Source: Fragum whitleyi (Eukaryota; Mollusca; Bivalvia; Cardiida; Cardiidae). Taken from it: a DNA stretch of 64,000 nt. A model generated the notes under the pieces. The model was not told the DNA's origin and did no database searches. It worked only from the letters and a program-made list of their open reading frames with translations. The translations under genes were made by a program, and so were the position numbers. The stretch spans positions 35,348,912 through 35,412,911 of the forward strand of contig OX411548.1 in assembly GCA_948146395.1 (NCBI GenBank), given 5' to 3'. This document shows, piece after piece, positions 1 through 13,500 of this stretch (positions are counted from its first letter, which is position 1; the number at the start of each line of letters is the position of its first letter).

Positions 1-1057
1 TATTGTAATAAACCCACAGGCTTATATTAGAGGTTTTACAATATATATATAGTATTGTTTTATTCCCACTTCCTGAAGTATGTTTCATATGCATATAAAT
101 AAAGAGGAATGTGCAAGACTTTTGTGTATGCATTAAACCATATTAATTTCAAAATGAAATCTGAAAAAAAATGATATTTTATAAGTTTCATCGAATAGAT
201 TATATTCTATGATATGTTAAATCAATTTACACGTTTATTAGTACAGTCAGTGGGTCTGTTTTATCATGAAAATGAAAGCTTACAGGGTCTTTAAACTGTA
301 CCTATTACAAATTGCACTCAAAACAGGTCAAGTCAAAGCAGAAAGGTTGGCCTGTGCAAGATAAAATGATGATTGGATACATCAAATATTCTTTTACAAA
401 TATTCTATTTAAAAAAAGGGGGGTCCTGTCTGGCTTGGTAGCAAGGATGCCAAACACAATACTTGGGAGAGGTCACAGGTATTGGGATTGGATTCCGTCC
501 AAGCTGCAAGGCATGCGGGTGTAGCCTTTGGCAAGCTATTTCAGAGCCCCAGCCTAGTGATTGATAATTATGTATAGTCATTGCATAAGTTTGTTTAATT
601 CTATTAACTCAAACTCAATATACTTACCTTTATGTATATGGAAGATACAATGAGCTGCGGTTGTGCATGTCAAAAATTGAGATCATTTTGATGCAACACA
701 TGCATGATATTGATAACAATGCCACATGTTATGTGTTTGGATTGTATATTGTACATGACTCTTTGAAATACTGAAAATGTTTCCATATTTAACTTTTGAT
801 TGATGTAACATATGCTTGATATAAATAACAATAACACAGTTTGTGTTTTATAAATTCAGTGTAATAATGACCTATTTGGATTGTACTTTGTACATGACTC
901 TTTGAAATACTGAAAATATTTCCATATTAAACTTTCTAACATCAACCTGTGTTTTGTTGAATATTATATACCAGAATCAGTAAAAAATAAGCATTGTATT
1001 TTTTCTGTGTTAATTGAAGCTCAAGGCAATGTTGTGAGAATTCACCAGTGCTCATGC
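1..1057. repeat. Left-edge intergenic or intronic DNA with a short tandem duplication
   Basis: No exon is recognised. Positions about 735-805 and 868-940 are two copies of one sequence, sharing a block from 'TTTGGATTGTA' through 'GTACATGACTCTTTGAAATA' to 'TTTCCATATT', about 135 bp apart. The remaining 3' exons of TPMT-like A should lie here or further left; I could not find exon 8 in this stretch. Confidence 0.5.
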
Positions 1058-1165
1058 CAAATGTGTGGGCCAATGAAAGAAGCTAGATTAACAGCCACTC
1101 CCTGGAATCCAACTCAGGACCTTTGGGTTAAGAGGCAGACGCTCTACCTCTAGACCACAAATACC
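1058..1165 (-). mobile_element. tRNA-derived SINE, copy 1
   Basis: On the minus strand the sequence reads as a tRNA-like head: a box A-like 'GTGGTCTAGAGGTAGAGC' and a box B-like 'GGTCCTGAGTTGGATTCC'. The acceptor ends do not pair, so it is not a working tRNA gene. The flank 'AATGTGTGGGCCAATGAAAGA' minus its last base also occurs at 39,313, where a second copy lies in the same orientation. It sits 3' of exon 7 of TPMT-like A. Confidence 0.7.
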
Positions 1166-1259
1166 TGAAATGTTAGGCATCCTTAGGCAAAATTCATATT
1201 CACATTACACAAAATTGTTGTCATTCTACCATGCTACAGATAGTGTTGTTTCCACTGCT

Positions 1260-1390
1260 AGTATCAGCTTTTCTGTCCATCTCTTGGCCTTCAAAGATTT
1301 CCTTGTAAACTTCCTTATATGACAGAGTTTCTCACCACTAGATATATTAAAGCCAGTGGAGCGATACAGGCCCTCTTGGGCCTCTTGTTT
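1260..1390 (+). mobile_element. Terminal fragment of a 'GCCAGTGGAGC' array transposon
   Basis: The stretch ends in AAAGCCAGTGGAGCGATA followed by GGGCCTCTTGTTT, the same terminus that closes the element at 7,683-9,186. The internal tandem repeats are missing, so this is a deleted or solo end. Confidence 0.6.
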
Positions 1391-1559
1391 ATAACAACTT
1401 ATTAATATTAATACATTAAAGTCAGCATTAAAACAGAAATACGGTTTTATCTCAAATTAAAATTAAAGAAAATTTTGAATTGAGAATGAGAAGTTTTATA
1501 ACCTCGGGCCCTGAACGTTTAAGCACGCTGAACGCAGGTCAGTACCTTGATGAACTTAC

Positions 1560-4500
1560 CAAAATATTCTGCAAGTGTTTCTAAATTGGTTGGATGAGGT
1601 GGCCCTGCATTGAAAAGAAAACAATATGTAAGATAACGTTTGGGCCCCTACCTCATTTATGGCAAAAATATAGAATAAAACATTTATGAAATAAATGGAT
1701 GTTGGTATGAGTTTAGTTTAAAGATATAGCAGTTACGACATTTCCTTCGCTTACTGGCGATAAGATACTTTGAATTCCGGGTTTACATTATATGATGACT
1801 CCATACATTGTAGTTGACAAAGTTCGTTGTAATGAGTACTGAAGGTAATCCATGAATTCAATTGCTCTTCAAAATGTTTAAAACAATCGCGGGCGACCTG
1901 CTTCAGTTATTAGAAGAGAAAATGCATTTTGGTTTTAATCGGTTATCTACAAATCGAAGCTTCAGAACAAGACTTTCCTTTGTGTCTATACATATATAGA
2001 TATATATATGTATAGACACCAGAGGTGTGAAATTCCCATGTCCGACACGGGTTTTCTCTACCTGCGGACAAGTAAATTTTCCTTTGCCACTTGTCCATGG
2101 ACAAGTAAATTATGGACTTGGAAACGTACTTTATAGAGGTAAGAGATTTATTGGCCAACTGTTAGTATTAAGAGGAAGATAGATTGTTTCCAATGAAAAA
2201 AATTCTGGGTTCCAGCATTTTCTTCTTTAAAAACAATAATTACTGTAATTTATCTATCCCTCTCTATTTTGTGGACACGTTTATGTTGATCCTGGACAAG
2301 TAAAAAATCGCTTGATAAACATTGAAAGATCATTTTGTTTTTTTCAAGGCGAATTTTCATTATCTTCACTTGATGACTAGTATCACGCCATTAAAGAAAT
2401 AAACACTGATTTTGCGGAGAGAAGTCTTGAAAGATACTAAATTGAATCTTTAGAGGCACTACTTTATTTCGAATGCAGTAAAATCCTACAGGATTTTCCT
2501 TACAAAGTATAACACTGGTGAACGACGTTCGTTCACCAAAAATGACTCTTCGTCTCTTAGATTGATTCATTTCAAAAATTCAATTATTCAGTTTTGCTTG
2601 CGATGTATTTTGAAATACAAAACGAGATACACAGTTGTAATTGTTTCCACTATGCACTATTTTTATTTACAGTGATGCATTGACATTACTTTGCAATGAT
2701 CAAATCTTTAAAAAAAAAAGTCTGACTGTCAGAATACAGATAGCCTTATGCAACACTATTGTCCTAAAAAAGGTAGACAGTGTTATCCTAAAAAATGGAA
2801 TTATGATTGATCATGACCATTCTATAATTTTGCTTCAACTCGATTTTTCTAAACAAACACACGGGAAAGGTAGTTGGAAGTTGAATAACTCCCTACTACT
2901 TGACAATGTCTATGTTAACCGTATAAACGAAAAAATCGAAAAAGTCATGACGCAATATTGTCTTCCAGTCTATAACTATGGAAATTTGTTAAATATTGAT
3001 AGAGAAAGCATACAATTTCTTATAGATGATCAACTCTTTCTTGAAACTTTGCTAATGGAAATACGTGGAGAAACAATTTCGTATTCGTGTCACAAGATAA
3101 GAAATAGGGACAAAAGAGAAGAAACTTTACAAAATGAAATCTCCCAAATTGAAGCAAATTTGAACGAAACAAACAAAGAAAGATATCAATTACTCCAATC
3201 TGAATTAGAGAATCTACGAAATGAACAGATGAAAGGATATTTTATTAGATCACGAGCGAACTGGATTGATAATGGTGAAAAAGCTACGAAATATTTTTGC
3301 AACTTAGAAAAACAAAACGCTGCATCTAAATCTATCCCTTTTCTCGAAAAGGAAGACGGTACTCAGATATTTGATCAATCAGAAATATTAGATGAAGCAA
3401 AATTATACTACGAAAATTTATATAAAAACCGATGCAGTAAAAATGAGTTCAATTTAAGCGATCAATTAATTCATTGTGATACATTTACATTAAGTGAAAA
3501 TGAGAAAAACTGTATTGAAGGTATTTTAAGCTACGACGAAGTAGCCGATACTTTGAAAAAAATGAGCAATGATAAAAGCCCGGGAATGGATGGTTTTTCA
3601 GTAAATTTCTTTAAAGTTTTCTGGGGTAAGATAGGACACTTTGTCGGAAGGGCGCTTAATCACGCTTTCAACAATAATTATTTTTCGCCAAATATCAAAC
3701 TTGGAACAATCATTTGCATACCAAAAGACAACAAACCTAAACAATATCTAAAAAATTGGAGACCTATCACTCTTTTAAATGTACTTTACAAGCTTGCATC
3801 AGGCAGCATTGCAAACAGAATGAAATTAGTTTTGAATAGAATCATTTCAAAAGAACAAACGGGTTTTTTGAAAGGTCGATATATTGGCGAAAACACCAGA
3901 TTAGTTTACGATAGTATGCATCATTGTGAGATTAACAAAATTCATGGTCTTTTAATGTTAATTGATTTTGAAAAGGCTTTTGCCTCTTTATCATTTAAAT
4001 TCATTGAACAAGCATTACAATTTTTTAACTTCGGAGAACTGTTCATTAAATGGGTGAAATTATTTCTCCATGATACTGAAGTATGCGTGCAACTAAATGG
4101 TTTTCTATCTGGCCTTTTTAAAGTTAAAAGAGGTTGTCGTCAAGGTGATCCTTTGTCATCTTATATATTCATATTATGCGCAGAAATTCTCAATATTATG
4201 ATTAAAAATGACAAAGATATAAAAGGTATTAATGTAAATGATAGAGAATATATATTATCTCAGTTTGCAGATGATACAACACTATTTTTAGATGGATTGA
4301 CTAATTCACTAAATAAAACATTAGATTTACTACAATCTTTTTCCGAAATATCAGGACTTAAAGCAAATTTTGACAAAACTAAGCTTATATGGATTGGACC
4401 GCAAAAACACACTACACGTTCTATCAAAACGAAATGGAAATTGTCATGGGGAGAAACCCAATTTAAATTGGTAGGCATAAATTTTCACGTTGACTTGGAT

Positions 4501-7500
4501 AAAATGGTACAATTAAATTTTGAACCAAAAATACAAAGTTTGAAAAACAGCATATCATACTGGAAAAAACGGGCTTTAACACCTATTGGTAAAATAACTT
4601 TCATTAAGTCAATTCTAATCCCACTTCTTTCACACCTGTTTATAAGCATCCCATCCCCCTCAAATGAGTTTATGAAAGAAATTAATGAAATATTGTACAA
4701 ATTTGTATGGGATGGTCCAGATAAAATTAAAAGGACGGTGCTTAAAAAGGCTTATAATGAAGGGGGGTTGAAAATGATCGACATTGAAAATTATAGCATA
4801 AGCTTAAAGATTAAATGGTTAAAAGGGTAATAAGTGAAACAAATGACTACTTTGAATTCACTAAAAATATATTTGATGTAAACACGATAATAAATTTGGG
4901 CAATGTGTATTGTGAAAAGATTTGTAAAAATATTACAAACAAATTCTGGGTTGATGTTTTGAAATCATTTCTAATATATACCTCAAAATACCAGTTTAAA
5001 AACTGGACATCAATTATTCATATGCCTTTGTTTTATAATGAAAAACTCCTCATAGGATCTAAATATTTTTATAAGAAACCTTTATATGACTGCGGTTTTA
5101 GATACATTAAAGACATATTAAACGAAAATGGTAAATTTCGAAGTTGGGATGAAATTAAAATGATAACAAAAGGTAAACTAACCTTTTTAGAATTTTATGG
5201 TATGATAAATTCAGTTAAGAAATTACTTTCAAACCATGACTTTGAGATCAATGAAGAATTTATGCAAGGATTCCATAATCCCTCGATCAGTTGTTTCTTC
5301 TTCCACATTTTTACCAATATGAGTAATAACAATACCGTGTATAAGACTTTGATAGCAAACAATGATACGCCTCCATGTCGTAGAAAGTGGATTATGGAAT
5401 TCCTAATATAGATATTGATTGGGGTCAAATACATGGTAATGTTTTGAAATTCACAAAGGATTCATACAGTCAATGGTTTCAAACCAGAATTACCCATAGA
5501 ATAATTGCAACCAATTCACTCCTTTATAAAATGAACATTAGAAATGACAATAAATGTAGTTTTTGCGGCATACATGAAGAAACGATTTCGCATCTGTTCT
5601 ACTACTGTGAAATAATTAAACCATTAATAAACCAGATATCTATAGTTTTAAGGAATATAGATGAAAGACTTATAGTCGATTGTCGAAATGTGATATTAGG
5701 ATCAGATGATTCAAAGCTTAAATTTGACAGATTTTTGTTAGAAATGAAAAAGTATATTTATCAATGCAGGAATAAACAAATGAAACCATCCATAGATGGT
5801 TTTAAAAACTACTTAATTTTTCACCTGAAAATATATAAATCAACACACTCTTACGCACGCGAAAGTGTCTACCTTTCAATTGTAGAGAGCGTATCAATTA
5901 ATCTCCCGTAGGGCCCAAGAATCAAGACGATGCACCACACACACTATACAACTCAATAGATACTCATATTCAACAATAAAGTGTACAAGCACCCATATAG
6001 TCATTCACACACAAACACACATGAATATATACATAAGCACTCACGCACACTCGAACAAAAAAGCTTTAAACCACTGTAATTGGTAACGCATTGATAAATA
6101 CAAATGGTATACTTTATGTCAGATGTTAGAACAAAATTTTTAACAAAGATAAAAGATCATTTTTTATGATATAAGATTAACTTAATCCTCAATCTTTGCT
6201 ACTCAAAAGAAAAAAATCGATATATTATGTAAAACCAAATTGTCAAAAACATATTTGTCAATTTTTTTATTACAAACATACTATAAACGAACAAAGTTTT
6301 TAATCACAATGTCAGTAGGCCACTGAACTATTGTGATTCCCGCTTATTATAGCTGTAATCAGAATACTTTAGTCGTCAGCTCGACAATTAGTATTGCAAA
6401 CAATAAAATACTACCAAAAATTTAATGAAACAAAATATCCAATATAATAAGTATGAAATTAGACATGAAACTTTATTTTGATAACTGTCCTTTTCATGTT
6501 TAATTATATTACTAACATCTCCATACTAACATAGCAATTGTAAGGTATGTAGAGGGATGCCCACGACCCTCACATACCTATGGACGTGGAAAATAAAGCT
6601 GTATTTGAAATAAAAAAAAAATGATTGATCATGACCCGTCTTGAACTCATAGCATTTCGGCTTTGTGACAACAGCCATACCACCTACGCTAACTTTCTGT
6701 ATACGTGATGAGATATGATACATTTTATTGGATCCAAACTTTGCGAGTTTTAGTCTATATTAAGAAACATGTTATTCGACTATCAATAGGGGTCAAAAAG
6801 AATATTCAATGAGTGCCAGGTAATTGTAGATCAATATACCTATAGCATTACAGTCTCGCACAAATCCCTCAAATTGTCGGCCCATTTCTTTTTTATGAAT
6901 ACCGGTATTAGTCGTATAATAGTCTTTTTATCGTGAGCATTTTGTCATTTAACTATAGCTTAGAAAATATCTAGATGTAATATGTAACATGACAAACCTG
7001 GAAACACTGTTTTGTCATAGTCTGGTCCACAAATTATGTATTTAGAGGTCGGTAGCATTAGCCATTTGATGAATTCTACATATCTGAAACAAACAGCAGC
7101 CATTTCATTTGTGCCAAATAGCAAATATTACAATGAATTTGAAATAATATATTAATATTACTTGTACTAGAATATCAAGGGAAAATTGGCCTTAATGACA
7201 ATTCACACACATCCACACACTCATTCAATTTCATTCCTAAATCATTCACAAAAATCATTGACTTTGTCAATTTCACGATGTTATTAACTGTAGCAGGAGC
7301 TATGAATTGTAGTAAGGATACGTTTCTATCTATTGTTCCCATGCAGGAATTTTTATACCGCCCACCTTCGAAGTAGAGGGGGGTATACTGGTTTCACCAT
7401 GTCTGTTTGTCCATTCGTCCGTCCGTCCGTAGACCTTTTTCGTTTCCGGACTCTAACTCAAGAACCAAGTGACCTACAATCATGAAACTTTATACAAATA

Positions 7501-10500
7501 TTCCTAATTACCCAAGGAAGTGCCCTATTGTTTGGGGTCAAATATGTTTAAGGTCAAGGTCACAGTCAGCCTTTGTTCAATTATCGTTCCGGTACTTTAA
7601 CTCGAGAACCAAGTGACCTACAATCATGAAACTTTATACAAATGTTGCTTATGAGCCAAGGAAGTGCCCTATTGTTTTTGTTTTTAGCTCCACTGGCCGA
7701 AGGCCAGAGAGCTATTGTCATGGCGGAGTGTCCGTCGTGCGTCCGTGCGTGCGTGCGTCCGTCCGTGCGTCCGTGCGTCCGTGCGTAAACTTTTCCTTTA
7801 AACATCTTCTCCTCCCAAACCAATGGGCGGATTTTAACGAAACTTGGTAGAAATGATCCTTGGGTGACCCCCTTCTTAAATTGTTCAAAGAATTTTGATT
7901 GGCCCCCAAATATGGGCGTGGCAGGGCGTGGCATTTTTTCACTTTGAAATCTTTAAAAATCTTCTCCTCCCAAACCATTGGGCCGATTTCAATGAAACTT
8001 GGCATGCATGTTCCTTGGGTGACCCTTTACTTAAATTGTTCAAGAAATTTTGATTGGCCAATAAATATGGGCGTGGCAGGGCGGGGCTTATTTTGAGCCC
8101 GAAATCTTTGAACGACATCTCCTCCTGAACCACTGGGCCGATTTCAATGAAACTTGGCATGCATGTTCCTTGTGTGACCCATTACTTAAATTGTTCAAGA
8201 AATTTTGATTGGCCCATAAATTTGGGCGTGGCAGGGCGGGGCTTATTTTGAGCCCGAAATCTTTGAACGACATCTCCTCCTGAACCACTGGGCCGATTTC
8301 AATGAAACTTTGACAAAATGTTCCTTGGGTGACCCTTAACCTAAATTGTTAAAAAAATTCTGATTCGTCTATAAATATGGGCGTAGCAGGGCGGGGCTTA
8401 TTTTGAGCCCGAAATCTTTGAACCACATCTCCTACTGAACTACTGGGCCAATTTCAATGAAACTTTATCAGAATGTTCCTTTGGTCACCCTTTACTTAAA
8501 TTGTTCAAGAAATTTTCATTGGTCCATAAATATGGGCGTGGCAGGGCGGGGCTATTTTGAGCCAGATATCTTTGAATGACATCTCCACCTGAACCACTGG
8601 GCCGATTTCAATAAAACTTTAACAGAATGTTCCTTGGGTGACCCTTTACTTAAATTGTTCAAGAAATTTTCATTGGACTAAAAATATGGGCATGGCAGGG
8701 CAGGGCCTATTTTGAGCCCAAAATTTTCAAATGATATTTTCTCCTGAACCACTTGGCTATTTTCAATGAAACTTTACCAGAATGTTCCTTTAGTGTCTCT
8801 TTTCAAAAATTATCTCCTCCAGAACCACTCAGCCAATTTCAATGAAACTTTACCAGAATATTTCTTGGGTGACTATTTACTTAAATTGTTCAAGAAATTT
8901 TGTTTGGTCCATAAATATGGGCATGTCAGGTGGGGCCTATTATGAGCCCGAAATCGTTGAACAACATCTTCTGAACCTTATGTTTTAATAAGATTGGTCA
9001 AGGGTTGCAGGTTCATTCTGATTGAGTATTTTGGTGCAATATGGACCAGAACCATTTAATCATTACTAAATAGGTCTTAGGAGATTCTGGAGTGTTAATG
9101 TATTCATTTAAAGTAAGCTTTATTTAATGAAAGTCTAAAGATTTTAAAGCCAGTGGAGCGATACAGGCCCTCTTGGGCCTCTTGTTGGGTCACATAGGTC
9201 AAAGGTCAAGGTCACAGTAACTTTTGGTTCAATTTTCGTTTCCGGACTCTAACTCAAGCACCAAAAGACCTAGAATCATGAAACTGCGACAGCTCTAGAC
9301 TATCATAAAAGTACGATTATGATTTTTTGATGAAAAAAATGACCTTTGATTGTCATTAATTCAGTGAAAGAGACGTCGTAGGTGGGCGATATAGGACCAT
9401 AAAGTTCCATTTGGTGTTCATATGACTTGTTCTTCTTGGTGTCCATATGACTTGTTCCTCTTGGTTTTCATATGACTTCCTTAGACAGATCTTTTCTCAT
9501 TTATGACACAATAACCGGCTTTATGATTTGATATAATGTCTTGATATATAAGGAGGAAATAAGAGAAATACGAAATATCATTATTTCAATATAACTTTTT
9601 CTGGTCGACCTTTCTCATTGATGACGCAATATCCGGCTGTATGAATGTTATATGGCTTAATTTGATATAATTTGTTGATTTTATATTGACCAATAAATCG
9701 GGAGTAATTAAAATAATCATTAAATATAATTAATTACATGTACTTTTTTCAATATGACTTATTTTGACCGAACTTTCTTACTGATGACGCATTTTCCTTC
9801 TTTATTATTTGATGCAATGCCTTGATTTTTAAATGTTCAATTAATAAGGAACAATCAAATAATAAGAGGATGATTAAATGTTATTCATTATTCTTTTATT
9901 ACGACTTACTTTGACCGATCTACTTTATTGATGACACAATATCCCGCTATATCCCATATTACGTCAAACTTCATTAGCATGTCTCTAAAATGAGATTATT
10001 ATAAAGTTTAGGTATAAGTGAATTACGGCTACTTTCAAGAATTAATTTCATCCAGGAACAATGAAAGAAAAGGGGGAAAAACGGAAAATCGAATGTGGCG
10101 CATTCAAAATTTCCCTGTGTTCAGGTCAAAAGCGTCGAGAAATGTTCCCTTGCTTTGCACATGTATAAACGTACAAAGCGGGTATAATTTCATAGCGTTC
10201 ACCGCCGTTCTTACTTTTAAAATTGAGTGAAGGTAAAATGGATTTGTTTATCAACGTAAACAAAAAAAAATCCTTAAATATCGCCGTTTTATCACGATTA
10301 CATGTATTTGGGAAATTATTCATGAAGATTCGACAAGAACAATGACCGCCTAACGTTTTACTTTAAAACCTGTGGTTAAGTTTCAATAATTGTCTGTCAA
10401 TATTTCATAGTTTGGGTATGAAATAAATATGCCCCATTTTCACACGAATGCTCAAAACAGATAAATGTGCCTCGTATGGAGGTACAGATTCTTCATAAGC

Positions 10501-13500
10501 CAAGGGCACTAACCCCAACCTTGTTCCTTAGGAACGTAGGGAACAAAGTGGTGTTACAAATCCTGTTTACGAAGTGGATCTAGTCTGAATGTGAATTCTA
10601 CAACTGACGGGGGACATTTTCATCTATATATTTCCCCATCAAATATTGAGTCAATCTTGATCAATGCTCTTTCTTTTTTTAAGAAATATTGCAATAATTT
10701 CGTTCAAACCTTTGGTTTTGATAAATTCTAAAAATGTTCGGGTATGATAAGGGTAACTAATATTTTAGACTAAGTATATTTGTCTTACTTGCTATCTTTC
10801 AAAAGTTCTAGATAATACATACGATGATAAATCGAATATATTGGCCACGAAAAGTTGTATTCTGTCGTCTTTTGTCTGAAAATTAAGATAAAAAAACCAC
10901 CAAAAAGAACTTATCAGGTTAGCTTCTTTAATAAACATGTTTACAAAGTCTCGGTCTCGTGAAGAAAGTTTTGAGCTTCAAAAAAGTCGAAGTGCGGAAA
11001 ACATTTTCTACCATTAAAATTTGAAATATTTCAGATACGTATATCTATTCTATACACGGTTAGCCACATGTTGAGATCGGCACTGGTCTTGATCAAAATC
11101 ACTCGCTCAGCGATCCAATCATTTATTCAAAGCGCTCACTCCAATCACTTAAAAACGCTCCGCCATTGATCAAAAACGCTTCGATCCCGCAGAGAAATAA
11201 TCAACATTTCAATGTTATCGTTAAAATAAATTTTTGTACGATTTTATTGGCTGTTGTTGATTTTAAACGTATACTTTGCTCGTGAAGACAAACTTAGAAA
11301 AGTAGGCTACGTAGCTTTTACCAAAAAACCATCCTCATTTTATTTGTAGTCTGATAACTACGAAAGAAAATATAATGAAAGACATAAGCCATTCAGTTTA
11401 GCCCCTTACCATATGGTATTGTTTGAAACCTAAAAAAAGTTCATGTGCCATATTTCAAAGTCGGTTGGAATTCCACGCATGAGTATAGATGCTAGGCTAT
11501 ATTATCTACAGGAAATAATCAAATTTGAGTGAATAGTATTAAATATATGGAATTGTGATGAAAACTTTTGTCGGCATACACAAACTTTCTACCAATTTAA
11601 TTTTCCTTGATGTCATTTAACTACAATTTATCTAGACTTTTTTGTAATTGCAGTCAATTACATCGTGAAATTGATATTCACCTCAATCATAACCATTCTA
11701 AACAGCTCACTCAGCGTTCCAATCATTCATTCAAAACACTCACTCAAACCATTCAAAAACGCTTAAACCTATTGAAAAATATAGAATCAACAATGCCATT
11801 CAAAATATACTTTGATAGAGAAAAATCGCGATTTCACTGACATAATTCAAATTGCAAGCATCTAATAGGTTCCTAAAGAATTAGGAAGTTTACCTATAGA
11901 ATTTGCTTGCATATTTTATGAAAGGGAGATTATCAATATCGCTAATTTTGTTCATTCTGAACAAAATTTGTGATATTGGCTTACCTCCCATTAAATTCAC
12001 TCAAAACTCGCTCCACACACTCATTCAATTTCATTCTTAAATCATTCTTAAATCGTTCACCTTGTCAATTTTACGATGTCGTTAACTATATGTCTAACAT
12101 GAACTTTTCAAAGTGTCCAATATGGATTATGTATTCGAAAAATCAACTAAGAATATGAAAAATCAACTAAGGATATAAACGGGAAACAACTCACCCTGTA
12201 TATCTTGCCTACATTTTTAATAGTTTCTACGAATGGTTCTAATTTGTGTTCAATGAAGAAACTCGACACTGCCTTTTCTGCAATATCCACGCCGACAACG
12301 GAGAATCCATTTTTGTATATCCTGAAGCAAATTAAAAGACCATTTAACGCGGAAAAATAGAAATTGTTAGATTTAAAGCATTTTGTTGATTTAAAGCATA
12401 AGTACATGCCACAAAATAGAATTACAAATTTGTGCGTTAATAAGACGCCATTTATTTTACTCGTCATGGAAAATGATAAAAAAAAAATAACAAAAAAAAA
12501 CTTGACATCTAACCTTGTTTTAATATATTTTTGTTCTTTTTTGTTCTTTTTTTTTAATAAATGACACGTTTAATTAATATGGTTTTGCATGACCATTCAT
12601 TCAATTTCCTCGTTATCAAATGCGTTGGCTAACACGCAGGTGCAGACACGGGTGACTGAAACAGCCGTCTAAGTGTTCGAACAGTCGACCTATGGTGAGA
12701 GGAATAACAGACTACCACATGCCATTCTTAAGTTTAGATCTAAACTCGACGGATCGCTGTCTCAGTACCTTGGCTACCGTCACGGCATATCCCTCGGGTA
12801 CAGTTAAGAACATCGTGAAATTGACAAGATGGAAAATTTTGGAATGATTTGTGAATGAAATTGAATGAGTGTGCGGAGCGAGTTTTGAGTGAAATTAAAG
12901 GTAGGTAATCCAATATCGCTAATTTTGTTCAAGATGAACAAAATTAGCGATATTGATTACCCCCTCTTCATAAAATATACGTACTTCTCTGTTTATGTGT
13001 ATTCGTGGACTAATCAGCCACTTTAAACTCCACACCAGCTAATAAAACCGATGAATATTTTATACAGTTTGAATTAGAAATAAATCCTACCGAACGATTT
13101 CGTAATGTTTTTAAATGATTATGGAGAGCTTTTGATCGGTTTGAGTGAATGTTTGGAATGAATGAACGGAGCGCTGAGTGGGTGATTGAGAATGCTTTTG
13201 ATCGGAATGAGTGTGAATTCACGATGTATTAATTTATATAAAAAGGTATGTAGTCTCTAAAATGTTTGGTCACGAAAACGTTGAAAAAAGTTAAGGTAGT
13301 GCACCCATAATAGTTCCTCGACATTTCGGAAGTAATGATCTTTGCAAATGTAACCCGAGGTTCCCTACTGAATTTATTAGGAGTTCTCGGGTAACACTAT
13401 CAATGTTTATGACTTCCAAGACGTTGCGGCACCAATACGGGTCCACTACTCTAATAGTGAGACATTACGCAAGCTGTTTTTACAACGTTTTAAGTATTCA

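Noticed and set aside
7581..8288. Several overlapping open frames on both strands
   Set aside because: They lie in the tandem units and the GTCCGTCCGT stretch of the array transposon; no conserved domain.
12147..12467. 106-codon minus-strand frame as an independent gene
   Set aside because: Only 12,195-12,321 is coding, as exon 3 of TPMT-like A; the rest is read-through into introns.
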